Positions 14,677 to 22,632 of a DNA stretch of 64,000 nucleotides are shown one piece after another. Source of the stretch: a virus. The notes beneath the pieces are model-generated. The model worked only from the letters and a program-made list of their open reading frames with translations. It did no database searches and was not told the origin of the DNA. The translations under genes were made by a program, and so were the position numbers. The first letter of the stretch is position 1; every line of letters begins with the position of its first letter. The stretch is taken from the IMG/VR virus record IMGVR_UViG_3300021963_009201, positions 124,001-188,000 of that record; one strand, written 5' to 3'.

Positions 14677-14759
14677 TGGACGCGGTAGGATTCGAACCTA
14701 CGAACTCTAACGAGATCGGGTTTACAGCCCGAGGCATTTGGCCGCTTTGCTACACGTCC
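14677..14759 (-). tRNA. tRNA-Tyr (anticodon GTA)
   Basis: A class II tRNA with acceptor GGACGTG/CGCGTCC, anticodon loop CTGTAAA, a long variable arm and T-loop TTCGAAT. CCA is not encoded. It lies seven bases downstream of the 97-aa gene on the same strand. Confidence 0.93.
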
Positions 14760-14766
14760 AAATAGA

Positions 14767-15060
14767 CTAGCTTTCAATTATATCTAAGCAGTCGAGCGCG
14801 CTTTGCAGTGCTTCTCTGTCTACCGCAAACTCTGAAACAACTTTATAAGTGCGCTCTGTAGCGCTTTCGATATAGTTTGCTACAGTAATGCATAGAATAT
14901 CTTTAGCTATTTCTAGGCCAATCACTTGATCACTATTAGAATCAACGTCATCAAGCCAGATCGTTGCGTATTTATGGTTAGCAGGATTCTTTATCGATTC
15001 GATAAGTTTTTCTAGTTTTTCGTCAGTTACTTCAAAGCCATTATCGGTATCAGAGAACAT
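14767..15060 (-). CDS. Hypothetical protein, 97 aa
   Basis: An acidic alpha/beta protein: a helical start (TDEKLEKLIESIKN), strands (YATIWLDDVD, ILCITVANYI) and a terminal helix. It ends seven bases before tRNA-Tyr, so tRNA processing would define its mRNA 3' end. Function unknown. Confidence 0.65.
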   Translation of the reverse strand: MFSDTDNGFEVTDEKLEKLIESIKNPANHKYATIWLDDVDSNSDQVIGLEIAKDILCITVANYIESATERTYKVVSEFAVDREALQSALDCLDIIES

Positions 15061-15071
15061 TATTACTCCCT

Positions 15072-15266
15072 TTATCGCTGTTGCAAGGCGTTAATTTCTT
15101 GCTGAAGTTCATTAAGCTTATCAACTAGCACTATAATAACTTCCATCGAACATGGAAATATTGAAGATGGTTTTGCTTTATCTGGTAAATTTACATGATA
15201 GGTTTTATCTGTAAGCTGGTTTACTACCGGACTCGCAAACTTATGCGTACATATACATCCGTACAT
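15072..15266 (-). CDS. Hypothetical protein, 64 aa
   Basis: An N-terminal YGCICTHKF motif is followed by a C-terminal helix with heptads (VDKLNELQQEINALQQR), a likely oligomerisation coil. No family recognised. Confidence 0.55.
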   Translation of the reverse strand: MYGCICTHKFASPVVNQLTDKTYHVNLPDKAKPSSIFPCSMEVIIVLVDKLNELQQEINALQQR

Positions 15267-15275
15267 TAGTTAATA

Positions 15276-15446
15276 TCACGCATTTAAATGCTCTTTCCAT
15301 AACATATCACTATTTATAGACAATAGTTGATATGAGTCTGCCCCACGAATCAACAATTCTTCACCAGTCTTAGACGCATGATCGACTGCTGCAGACTCAT
15401 CACCATCTACGTATATAGATATAACGAGAGTATATTGGGTTTTCAT
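15276..15446 (-). CDS. Hypothetical protein, 56 aa
   Basis: ATG 15446 has AAGGAG seven bases upstream; the longer frame into tRNA-Ser is rejected. The protein forms a beta-alpha-beta unit (YTLVISIYVDGDESAAVDHASKTGEELL). It is the first gene after tRNA-Ser. Function unknown. Confidence 0.65.
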   Translation of the reverse strand: MKTQYTLVISIYVDGDESAAVDHASKTGEELLIRGADSYQLLSINSDMLWKEHLNA

Positions 15447-15462
15447 TAGTTGCTCCTTTTTG

Positions 15463-15554
15463 TGGCGGAGAGAGTGGGATTTGAACCCACGAACGAGTTT
15501 CCCCGTTACCTTCTTAGCAGGAAGGCGCATTCGACCGGACTCTGCCATCTCTCC
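15463..15554 (-). tRNA. tRNA-Ser (anticodon GCT)
   Basis: A class II tRNA: acceptor GGAGAGA with CTCTCC, anticodon loop CTGCTAA, long variable arm and T-loop TTCAAAT. Discriminator G is followed by an encoded CCA, shared here only with tRNA-Ile. That may reflect a different origin from the CCA-less genes. Confidence 0.92.
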
Positions 15555-15560
15555 TAAACT

Positions 15561-15962
15561 TCAGGCAGAGATTCGTTGAGCTTCAGCTGTATACTCAGGG
15601 CAGAAAAGAGGAATTGCAAGTCCCATTATGTAGCCTGCCGTCTTTGCCGCTTCTGTAGTCCATGTAGGATCTGAAGCTATACCTATAATAGCAAGTTCAA
15701 CAGAGCCGTAAGCACGTATTACGGTACAAGTTTGCTGGCCAATTTCTATGAGTTCTGCTCGGGTAGCACCCGGAAGGCGCGTTTTAGCGGAACTGACATA
15801 TGAATCAAGCGCAGAATACACACTAGTAGTGGTAGTGCGGGCGATAGTTGTTGTTGTTGTGCTTTCAGCTTTTGGTGCGGATTCTTTACTTGATCCACTT
15901 GAGCAACCCGCAATCAGACCGATTGAGACAAGAGCTGATAAGGCAATAATTTTAATTTTCAT
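15561..15962 (-). CDS. Secreted lipoprotein, DUF732-like, 133 aa
   Basis: The signal peptide (KIKIIALSALVSIGLIAGC) ends in the lipobox LIAGC, so Cys20 would be lipidated and the protein surface-anchored. A Ser/Thr-rich linker (TTTTTIARTTTTS) leads to a small helical domain with two cysteines (GQQTCTVIRAYG and PLFCPEY), like the actinobacterial DUF732 secreted domain. A phage lipoprotein of this kind could act in superinfection exclusion (inference). It lies seven bases upstream of tRNA-Ser. Confidence 0.8.
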   Translation of the reverse strand: MKIKIIALSALVSIGLIAGCSSGSSKESAPKAESTTTTTIARTTTTSVYSALDSYVSSAKTRLPGATRAELIEIGQQTCTVIRAYGSVELAIIGIASDPTWTTEAAKTAGYIMGLAIPLFCPEYTAEAQRISA

Positions 15963-15973
15963 TCTATTCCAAT

Positions 15974-16456
15974 CTATTTTTGATAATAAAAGTACAAATC
16001 TATTTGTCTACGAATATGTCCAGACATAGAAGCTGCTATTTTTTGTTTTTCAATGATTTCGTCATCATATTGACGTTCAGGGTAGGTTAGCAGGTAATCA
16101 TCTCTACTAAACCAGTAAAGTATTTGACATGCTTTTTGCGCTAAAACTATTTGATCTTTGTTCATTGAAGGCTCCCCTGTTAGCAATCGAAGAGATTCTA
16201 TTTCTTTCGCCGCATCTTCAAAAACCCTACCTGAAAGCATAGTTACCACAATAGCTTCAGAATCGCAAGCTTCAGCAAAAAAGCTTAATTCTTCTACTAT
16301 GTCTAGCTCTCGATCTTCTTCGTTTTTAAAGACTTTTGGTTTTAACTTTTCAATTTCAGCTTGTAAATTAACAATTTCTTCTGCAGCTTCTGCAAACAGC
16401 GGGTCTCCAGTATGGACCGACCAAGACCAAAGCTTGCTGACTAACTCGTTAGACAT
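15974..16456 (-). CDS. Hypothetical helical protein, 160 aa
   Basis: The N-terminus LWSWSVHTGDPLFAEAAEEIVNLQAEIEKL follows an actinophage pattern of a Trp-rich start and a coil, and a second copy (GRVFEDAAKEIESLRLL) follows. This suggests an internal duplication. No catalytic residues are visible. Confidence 0.65.
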   Translation of the reverse strand: MSNELVSKLWSWSVHTGDPLFAEAAEEIVNLQAEIEKLKPKVFKNEEDRELDIVEELSFFAEACDSEAIVVTMLSGRVFEDAAKEIESLRLLTGEPSMNKDQIVLAQKACQILYWFSRDDYLLTYPERQYDDEIIEKQKIAASMSGHIRRQIDLYFYYQK

Positions 16457-16457
16457 T

Positions 16458-16682
16458 TTAAACTGAATCTATTTTCATAGCTACAAAACTAATATCTTTC
16501 GGCGGATGTGCGGCAGATATTTCGGCTGTTTCATTTGGGCAATTCCAGCCGTTAAAACGAGTGTAAGAATCATGCTTGTAAACATCAAATTCTTCGCCGC
16601 AGCAAACAAGCCATGGACGACCATTCTCGCCCCATCCGTCTTGATGGTGTATTGTATGAAATTGATCATCTATTTTTATCAT
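16458..16682 (-). CDS. Hypothetical protein, 74 aa
   Basis: A small aromatic protein with CC and CP motifs (WLVCCGEEFDVYKHD, NGWNCPNE). ATG 16682 overlaps the stop of the upstream 51-aa gene (ATGA). Function unknown. Confidence 0.65.
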   Translation of the reverse strand: MIKIDDQFHTIHHQDGWGENGRPWLVCCGEEFDVYKHDSYTRFNGWNCPNETAEISAAHPPKDISFVAMKIDSV

Positions 16683-16834
16683 TGTTCCTCCAGAGCTTGA
16701 TTGAAAGCTTTGTTTACAATTTCGTCACTATACCATTCGCCTTCAGGATTGTTCATAGCTATAGCTATGACCCTTGGTATAGATATGGTTATTAGATCAT
16801 TTAATTCTTCTGGTGTCGGCTCTAGTGCAGACAT
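16679..16834 (-). CDS. Small protein, 51 aa
   Basis: ATG 16834 has GGAGAATA upstream and the stop overlaps the next ATG by four bases. The protein is helical and acidic (TPEELNDLITISIPRVIAIAMNN). It begins 11 bases after tRNA-Ile. Function unknown. Confidence 0.65.
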   Translation of the reverse strand: MSALEPTPEELNDLITISIPRVIAIAMNNPEGEWYSDEIVNKAFNQALEEQ

Positions 16835-16844
16835 TTATTCTCCT

Positions 16845-16922
16845 TGGTCCGCCAGGATGGGATTGAACCATCGACTCCATGTATATAAGACATGTGCTCT
16901 GACCAACTGAGCTACTGGCGGT
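16845..16922 (-). tRNA. tRNA-Ile (anticodon TAT)
   Basis: Acceptor CCGCCAG/CTGGCGG, anticodon loop CTTATAT, T-arm GATGG-TTCAATC-CCATC, discriminator A and encoded CCA. UAU reads AUA directly, a codon abundant here and rare in GC-rich actinobacteria. It may offset a host codon-use mismatch. Confidence 0.92.
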
Positions 16923-17046
16923 AGAACACTACGTTAAATGGGTAGTTTTAAGACATACCCAGGTCTGCATGCGCCCTGCTCAGTAGCTTGTCCTGAGCTA
17001 TATTTAGTTGTGTGAAGCAGTTTCATGACTTACTTCAGGTCAGATC

Positions 17047-19632
17047 CTACACCCCGCCCATTTTTGCTAATGAACCGGCAGCTTTCTCTACGTAAATTAT
17101 GCCGTGAGGTAGCGGGAATTCTCTTTCGAGTTCTTGAATTGTTACATCAGGATGTTCCTGTTTAAATTTTTCTCGTTGAGCATAAACAAGTTCACGCTTT
17201 TGTTCATATTCAAGATTTGCCTTTTTATGTTCTTCAGAAAGAAATCCACCAATTTTGTGCACTGTTGGACCTGAACTGGCTATAACTACCGGAGTTTCTT
17301 GAATATGAGATTTCTTACCAAGGTCATCAAGTGTGATAACTGCATTTTGCGTATTTAATCTCCATTTAGGGCAAAGCGTCGCATATAGCATTTGCCTTTG
17401 CCTCATGGAATCATTATCCATAGCAAGAGCGTTACCAATCCCACCAGTAGCGCGTGCATTATAGCTTACTCTGCTATTGTGGTTTTTGTACAAAGCTTGA
17501 CCACATTCACAGGTTGGAGAAAACCAATTCTCAATCTCAGATTGATCATATTGACGATTACAGTTCACACATCGCCATGCATCAGTTATGTCAACTTGGT
17601 CAGGTTCACCGTGATCTTTAAAAATTGCAAACTCATTTTCAAATGCCGGCATAACTGTTTGTTCCCTACCTTTCCGGCTACCATAGTAGCCGCGTGAAAG
17701 GTCGTAACCAAACAGCTGTTGACGAACGCTAATCATTCTTGGAGTGTCGCCAGAATAACCAATTTCAACTTCTTCATCTAATCTGTCAAGAAAGTCACGA
17801 ACATTAGTGATCGGGTTTCCTTCATTGTCGTACATTCCTCCAATAGCTTCAAGTTTCGTTGTGCTCATTTCTTCTGGCCACACTACGTCGCTTGACACTA
17901 TCCCACCAATTTCTTCGCGATATCTTGGGTGAGAAGTAATAGTCGCTAGCACCTCTTCGTGAAGACGCTGTACTGTCTGGGCATGCTGGCGCTTACCAAC
18001 TCTTAATTCTTCTTCGACTATCGCAGTATTATGGGCGCCAAGGTCAAAGTCAATGTCTGTCCTTTCAAGCCCAAAAGAATCCATAAACACTTTACGAAGA
18101 TCAAGCCCATTTGGATGGCTACAATGATGCTTTGATGGCTCAACAGATGAAGGCTTTAGCCAATTAGGTCGAACCTTTACCGGGTTGGCAAAATGCAACA
18201 TTGCCACTATTTTGTAATACTGGCTTTGTAAATCTTTTACAGCCTTAGAACCATAACGAGCTTTCCCTATACGCAACAGTTCAGGAAGATACAATCTAAA
18301 TACACTTGCGTTAGCAACCTCATCTGAGTATGTAACAGGAAGGTTACCATTCCCATCTACAGCGACAAAACGTCCATTACGTTCTTCTATATGAAGCATA
18401 CCATGAGGAGGGAAAACATAATTAGCTTTTGTTTGCCTTCCTGTTGTAAATTCTACAATACCTTTTACGAAATTGTATCGTGGAGCTTTAGCATGGTAGT
18501 AGCATGGTATGTTTTTAGACTGGTTACAACGTGGACATTTTTCTTCAACTAACGAATCCCACTGTTCATTTAAGATCTCAATTTTATCTGGCAATTGCGG
18601 CCAAATACTTTTTCTAACCTTTAGGTTATCGGGAAGATTAAACTGCTTGTGGTAAGGGTACATAATTTCCGCTACACCCTTAACAGTCCCACTGCATTCG
18701 GGGTCAGAATAGTTATATCCGATTTCAGCATCATCGTTAATAAAGATTTGCTTATTATATGCGTCTAAAATTGCGGTAACGTTATTGTGCTCAAATCTTA
18801 CCTTATACTTCAACGTTCCCTGGTGGTAGTCTTTGCGCAAGATTTGAACAGGAAAGCTTAACACCCTTCCATGACCTTGCGTTTGTTTTCTCCAAAGAGA
18901 CAGTCCAATAGATTGACCAATTGGCATTTCATTACGAAACGCTTCTTCTATAGCTTTCTCTTTTTCCCACGGAGTTAAAGAAGCATTTTCATTGACTTCC
19001 AAGTACTCAAACTGCCAGCTATCACCAGAGTAATAGGCGTAAAAACAGTTTGCGCAAGAAGGAGATTCAACTCGTTTTCCGCGAGGAACAAAATCGCAAT
19101 AAGAGATTTGCCCGTTAACGCGAACTCCTTCTACCGGAAGAGTGCATGAGCCACCAATAGCAACTTTCCAGCTATTAAGGCGGCTACCATTATCGGTAAA
19201 TGGTTCAAAGACAGTTCTACCATTTACTTTAATTGGTCGAAAGTACACCTTAGCTTCTGGGTCTGATGCGTACGAAACATCGATTTCAATTGGAAGAAAA
19301 CGATCACAACTTAAGCATTCCCTGCGGATATCGTGCCCACAAGTTTCAACAAATGCACGAGTTTTTTGCGCAGATTCCTGATCAACTGGAACCAGTCGGT
19401 TATTATGGTCAGTAGTGTTTAAAACCTTTACATCGCCCCAAACTTTAGTGGGGAAACAATTTATTTCTGATTCTTTAAAGTCTTTTTCAGACTTAATTTG
19501 AATTAATTCTTCTTTCGTAAGTGCCCAAGTCTTATCACTTGTCCGCGTACAAGTCCTACAAACCAAAGCTTGAGGTCTTTCTGCGTAAGATTCGCATAGA
19601 GAAATCTCTTCAATATGCACTGGGTGTCTCAC
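17047..19632 (-). CDS. Large multi-zinc-ribbon protein of unknown function, 861 aa (GTG start)
   Basis: At least five cysteine clusters are visible: CRTCTR near residue 25, CGHDIRRECLSCDRF near 100, SCANCFYAYY near 195, CPRCNQSKNIPCYYH near 365 and CVNCNRQYD...CECGQ near 700. Between them are beta-rich segments and a helical region. No polymerase, nuclease or ATPase motif could be found. It starts inside the preceding gene (22-bp overlap) at GTG 19632 with a weak SD. Its size and position within the regulatory and accessory operon suggest a nucleic-acid-associated scaffold, but this is inference. Confidence 0.75.
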   Translation of the reverse strand: MRHPVHIEEISLCESYAERPQALVCRTCTRTSDKTWALTKEELIQIKSEKDFKESEINCFPTKVWGDVKVLNTTDHNNRLVPVDQESAQKTRAFVETCGHDIRRECLSCDRFLPIEIDVSYASDPEAKVYFRPIKVNGRTVFEPFTDNGSRLNSWKVAIGGSCTLPVEGVRVNGQISYCDFVPRGKRVESPSCANCFYAYYSGDSWQFEYLEVNENASLTPWEKEKAIEEAFRNEMPIGQSIGLSLWRKQTQGHGRVLSFPVQILRKDYHQGTLKYKVRFEHNNVTAILDAYNKQIFINDDAEIGYNYSDPECSGTVKGVAEIMYPYHKQFNLPDNLKVRKSIWPQLPDKIEILNEQWDSLVEEKCPRCNQSKNIPCYYHAKAPRYNFVKGIVEFTTGRQTKANYVFPPHGMLHIEERNGRFVAVDGNGNLPVTYSDEVANASVFRLYLPELLRIGKARYGSKAVKDLQSQYYKIVAMLHFANPVKVRPNWLKPSSVEPSKHHCSHPNGLDLRKVFMDSFGLERTDIDFDLGAHNTAIVEEELRVGKRQHAQTVQRLHEEVLATITSHPRYREEIGGIVSSDVVWPEEMSTTKLEAIGGMYDNEGNPITNVRDFLDRLDEEVEIGYSGDTPRMISVRQQLFGYDLSRGYYGSRKGREQTVMPAFENEFAIFKDHGEPDQVDITDAWRCVNCNRQYDQSEIENWFSPTCECGQALYKNHNSRVSYNARATGGIGNALAMDNDSMRQRQMLYATLCPKWRLNTQNAVITLDDLGKKSHIQETPVVIASSGPTVHKIGGFLSEEHKKANLEYEQKRELVYAQREKFKQEHPDVTIQELEREFPLPHGIIYVEKAAGSLAKMGGV

Positions 19633-20041
19633 TTTCTATTGAGCGTTTATAAGAATTTAGCAAAGAAATGGCATTAGATAGAAATTCATCTTGTTCTTCA
19701 GCAGGCAATGCCCTCGCCGATGAAAGTATCATCTCAGCGGGCTTTTCCCTACAACTAACAGCAACAACAAGAATATTCATTCTTATAGACTCTGTAAGGT
19801 CATAAACCAGTGCATCTGCATCTCCGAGCGTGTTCCGGAGTTGTGTAGCAGAGTTATATGCCTCCATCAAAAACTCATCAGTTGTTAATGAGTTAATTTT
19901 GTCTTTACCATTTTGCAAAGACTCAGCTTGATATGTTGTCATGGCTGATGCGTGAGTCGCCATATAGTACATATCTGCGTTGAGCGTTTCACCTTCATTG
20001 AAGATGTCTGAATGATCTTCCAACTTAAACTCCTTTACCAA
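19610..20041 (-). CDS. Hypothetical helical protein, 143 aa
   Basis: An acidic, all-helical protein (AESLQNGKDKINSLTTDEFLMEAYNSA, LPAEEQDEFLSNAISLL). It overlaps the WhiB gene by 7 bp at its start and the 861-aa gene by 22 bp at its end, so all three are co-translated. Function unknown. Confidence 0.7.
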   Translation of the reverse strand: MVKEFKLEDHSDIFNEGETLNADMYYMATHASAMTTYQAESLQNGKDKINSLTTDEFLMEAYNSATQLRNTLGDADALVYDLTESIRMNILVVAVSCREKPAEMILSSARALPAEEQDEFLSNAISLLNSYKRSIESETPSAY

Positions 20042-20298
20042 CGATATTTAATCGTCTTATCATCACGTACACCAACATTAAGAGTTCTTGGTCCTATGGG
20101 TCTACTGTTAACAAGTATTACCCCACCCCAAACTCCATTATTGGTGTAACTAGATTTTCCGAGTTTTTCGCATTCCTTTTTTACTTCGCATGTTTCGCAT
20201 ACTTGAGTAGCGATTGCTAGCTCTCTAATTCGAATTGAATAAAAATAATTTTTTATTTCACTCGGAAGAGAACGACATGAAGCTTTACTGTAGTCCAT
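20035..20298 (-). CDS. WhiB-like iron-sulfur regulator, short form, 87 aa
   Basis: C8, then C34-x2-C37-x5-C43, and GVWGG at 55-59 give the full Wbl signature at typical Wbl length. The C-terminus (RPIGPRTLNVGVRDDKTIKYRW) has basic residues like the AT-hook-type tail that contacts DNA in WhiB proteins. SD AAAGGAG lies five bases before ATG 20298. Upstream is a long structured leader (20321-20400) whose loop can pair with this SD, so translation may be switchable. Confidence 0.88.
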   Translation of the reverse strand: MDYSKASCRSLPSEIKNYFYSIRIRELAIATQVCETCEVKKECEKLGKSSYTNNGVWGGVILVNSRPIGPRTLNVGVRDDKTIKYRW

Positions 20299-20320
20299 TT
20301 TTCTCCTTTACAAGTATTTC

Positions 20321-20400
20321 CGGTAAACCCCTGACAAGTGCACGGGAAAGGAGTTAAACGTGCAACTCTAGCTTGCGCTAGTTGTCAAAGGGGTCTACCG
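20321..20400 (-). promoter_or_regulatory. Three-way-junction RNA leader of the short WhiB gene
   Basis: On the minus strand a 16-bp imperfect outer stem (CGGTA, ACCCCT and GACAA segments) closes two inner hairpins: CTAGC-GCAA-GCTAG (20368-20381) and GCACG...CGTGC (20340-20363). The latter's 14-base loop contains CTCCTTT, exactly complementary to AAAGGAG, the SD of the WhiB gene 13 bases downstream. A loop-SD pseudoknot would block translation. No known riboswitch class recognised. Confidence 0.6.
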
Positions 20401-20554
20401 ACCTGAGAGTCCAACCTCAGGCTCCTAAGATTTCCTAGTTGAGGTCATATATACGCACTGGTATATTTAATAACCTACAAGCTCACTGGCTTTACTAGAT
20501 GTTTGCAACCAAATAATTGGACATATCATTTGGTACTTAGGTATTCTAGCTAAA

Positions 20555-20869
20555 TCATATAGGCATTGTTTTGCGAATTTGTTTTACTTTTGTCTTTGAT
20601 AAATTTTGATATTCATAGTAAGTTACTACGATATCAAGATCTTTTGAAAGAACGAAAACCATGTCTTCGTTTCGGAAATGTTTGCGTTCGTGAGAACCCT
20701 TTGATATAGGTACTTGACTGCAGACCGAGAACATAAATTCTCTCATCTTTTGTTCCGCATGAAACAAGTTTAGCTTTGAACAATTAGAGCTATTTTCGTG
20801 TCGTTCGATAAAACGTTTCTTAGCGTGATGAGAAATTTTAATAGTATAAGGATTAAATTTAGGATTCAT
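20555..20869 (-). CDS. Hypothetical protein, 104 aa
   Basis: The start at ATG 20869 (MNPKFNPYTIKISHHAKKRFIERH) overlaps the upstream stop by 11 bp; the in-frame 5' extension lies wholly inside that gene. The HAKKRFIERH motif and following beta-rich segment (DMVFVLSKDLDIVVTYYEY) resemble small RelE/DUF4258-like toxin folds, but this is a weak likeness. A hairpin (ACCAAAT/ATTTGGT) follows the stop. Confidence 0.6.
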   Translation of the reverse strand: MNPKFNPYTIKISHHAKKRFIERHENSSNCSKLNLFHAEQKMREFMFSVCSQVPISKGSHERKHFRNEDMVFVLSKDLDIVVTYYEYQNLSKTKVKQIRKTMPI

Positions 20870-21086
20870 TCTTTTTGTTTTCAGAGCACCATTTTTCAAT
20901 GATGATATTAGCTGTTTCCATTTCCGCGCGCGCAAACCAAATATCATCACAACAATCAAGACAAATATCTTGATTTGTATCAATTTCGAAGAATGTAGCT
21001 ATATCACTTTCACAAATGTTGCATGATCCATTGTGTGAAGGATGTATATCGATGAATCCTTCAAAGTACCTTCCCATACTTCTCAT
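20859..21086 (-). CDS. Zinc-finger protein, 75 aa
   Basis: CNICES and CLDCCDD give a four-cysteine zinc site, followed by a helix (FARAEMETANIIIEKW). It overlaps both neighbours (ATGA at the start). Function unknown. Confidence 0.7.
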   Translation of the reverse strand: MRSMGRYFEGFIDIHPSHNGSCNICESDIATFFEIDTNQDICLDCCDDIWFARAEMETANIIIEKWCSENKKNES

Positions 21087-21370
21087 CTAACCCTCTCCCT
21101 TAACTCTGGAACATGGATCATATCTCCGGGACTTTCGCCCCAATAGTCATGAACAATTCCCGAATACGGCCAACGGAGTAAAGCTATTTCCTCAAACCCC
21201 ACATGCCAAGAAGCATCTTCTTTGTATACAGAAATTGTTTCGTTATCAAAGTCGATTTTTGCTTCACCAACGACGATTTCATCTACACCCTTAATCCCAA
21301 GGATAACTTTTGTTCCGTCAAATCTTTCTAAAGGTATTTCTTTTGCAAAACTAAACAATAAACCGTTCAT
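21083..21370 (-). CDS. Hypothetical protein, 95 aa
   Basis: A beta-rich small protein (TKVILGIKGVDEIVVGEAKIDFDNE). ATG 21370 has AAAGGAG six bases upstream and is the first gene after the terminator at 21395-21454, so it probably has its own promoter or depends on read-through. Confidence 0.65.
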   Translation of the reverse strand: MNGLLFSFAKEIPLERFDGTKVILGIKGVDEIVVGEAKIDFDNETISVYKEDASWHVGFEEIALLRWPYSGIVHDYWGESPGDMIHVPELRERVR

Positions 21371-21394
21371 TTTTACTCCTTTATTGAATTTAGA

Positions 21395-21454
21395 CCGACT
21401 AAAAACCTGTGATCTAAGCCTGTAAGATGGAAAATTTCTAGGCCTTTAGATCAC
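21395..21454 (-). terminator. Intrinsic terminator at the end of a structured RNA
   Basis: On the minus strand, GTGATCTAA pairs with TTAGATCAC and GCCT with AGGC, a 13-bp stem with a two-base bulge, followed by AGGTTTTTAG. It lies 25 bp upstream of the SD of the 95-aa gene. Confidence 0.7.
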
Positions 21455-21459
21455 CTTAC

Positions 21460-21634
21460 TGCCTTGAATTTAAAACGCACCTTTGAAAGTGCGCAAGACG
21501 TAAGAAAAGAATTAAACTCCATTAAAACCCCCAATGTCGTGGTGAACGATACTAAACGAAACTCCTTACCGCCCTGGAGCAAGAGACAACGCTCAAGCCT
21601 CTTGCTCCAGGTTGGCAATGGAGTATCATTCACG
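21460..21634 (-). ncRNA. Candidate structured noncoding RNA
   Basis: This gene-free stretch holds a perfect 13-bp stem (CCTGGAGCAAGAG / CTCTTGCTCCAGG, 21573-21611) with a 13-base loop and no U-tract. An enclosing arm pairs GTGAACGATACT (21542-21553) with AGTATCATTCAC (21622-21633), with one mismatch. A further arm (CGCAC...GTGCG) lies near 21475. An alternative pairing ACTCCATT/AATGGAGT competes with the outer arm. The minus-strand transcript would end at the terminator 21395-21454. It is a leader or a stand-alone RNA. Confidence 0.5.
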
Positions 21635-22270
21635 CTAGGGGATGTCCAGGGCCAAGGCTGATTCGAACCCTTCCATCTCCCTCTCCTTTCTTAAAGCTGC
21701 AATTTCAAACATCGCAGCCCAAGAATCAATCATTCCATTATTGTCTAATTCAGTGCCGTCAATGATTTCATCTAGTTCATTTTTGCTTAAGAATGTAAGT
21801 TTATGGTTATCTAAAAGTATTTGCAATAGCGTCATATCTACTTTTGATTTATGTGAAGCGGCTATTCTATCCGCAAGGTACAGGGGACCTTCGCGGTCTT
21901 CGTAGCGCCAGACTATTTCTGGGAAATTCTCAGTAAGCCAATTTATGTAGTAAATAACTTCGTCTTCAGTAAGTTCGTCATTATCGTTTTTATGGCCTGG
22001 AATTATCTTTGAAACAAAGTTATTTATCTTTACTCGTTGATCAGCAACTTCGCATTGGGCTTGTTTCTTAACATCGCGATACTTACAAAGATCGCAGTTA
22101 CACCCTGCTTCATGCTCTGGTTCACCGGTCAACTTTCCAATGATAGCTGCTACCAAAGTCTTGGGAGAAACCATCATACCAGCACCAGCTACGCGGGGTG
22201 TCAAAATCGGGATTGTTGTTGTAAAGCAGTCTTCCTTAAATGATTTGAATTTTGTTACATATTTGCCCAT
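21635..22270 (-). CDS. Hypothetical protein with CxCxxC motif, 211 aa
   Basis: The N-terminal part is Gly/Pro-rich, then CNCDLCKYRDVKKQAQC may bind metal, followed by a long helical C-terminal half (DEVIYYINWLTENFPEIVW). It overlaps the next upstream gene by 16 bp. No family recognised. Confidence 0.7.
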   Translation of the reverse strand: MGKYVTKFKSFKEDCFTTTIPILTPRVAGAGMMVSPKTLVAAIIGKLTGEPEHEAGCNCDLCKYRDVKKQAQCEVADQRVKINNFVSKIIPGHKNDNDELTEDEVIYYINWLTENFPEIVWRYEDREGPLYLADRIAASHKSKVDMTLLQILLDNHKLTFLSKNELDEIIDGTELDNNGMIDSWAAMFEIAALRKEREMEGFESALALDIP

Positions 22271-22632
22271 GCGTGATCCTTTTCGTTAATTGGATCAGCT
22301 ATGTAGCCTTTTATGATTTGTCCTAAACCAGTTACAAAGTCTTCGTCGAAGAATCCGTTTGCGTCGCAATTCCAGTCATAAATCACTAAATCAAATCGTT
22401 CATCTTGATAAGCGTAATACTCTTGATTTGCGCAGCGTGGTCTGTCAATGTTCTTTTGGAATGGTTTTGTTTCTTCTTGTTCGGATTCTTGCTTCTTGTC
22501 TAGCAATGAGCTTATAATCGCTAAGGGGCCAACTTGCATTAGGTCTCCACCAGAACCAGCACCAAACACTGGGAAAACTGATAAGTAGGTGGATTTACGC
22601 CAGTCATTAAACCTAATTATTGGATTACGCAA
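22255..22632 (-). CDS. Hypothetical protein, about 125 aa (TTG start)
   Basis: The TTG at 22632 is taken as start because it overlaps the upstream stop by 8 bp and has GGA upstream; another TTG at 22656 is possible. The protein has a Gly-rich N-terminus (FPVFGAGSGGDLMQVGPLAIISSLL) and an acidic end. Function unknown. Confidence 0.55.
   Translation of the reverse strand: MRNPIIRFNDWRKSTYLSVFPVFGAGSGGDLMQVGPLAIISSLLDKKQESEQEETKPFQKNIDRPRCANQEYYAYQDERFDLVIYDWNCDANGFFDEDFVTGLGQIIKGYIADPINEKDHAWANM

Noticed and set aside
14595-14777. Open frame covering tRNA-Asn and tRNA-Tyr
   Set aside because: It consists of tRNA sequence only, giving the GSSPTAGA-type translation typical of tRNA genes.
16934-17026. 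30-codon ATG frame after the 861-aa gene
   Set aside because: It has only a weak AAGTAAG site and no conserved features; the region looks like spacer before tRNA-Ile.
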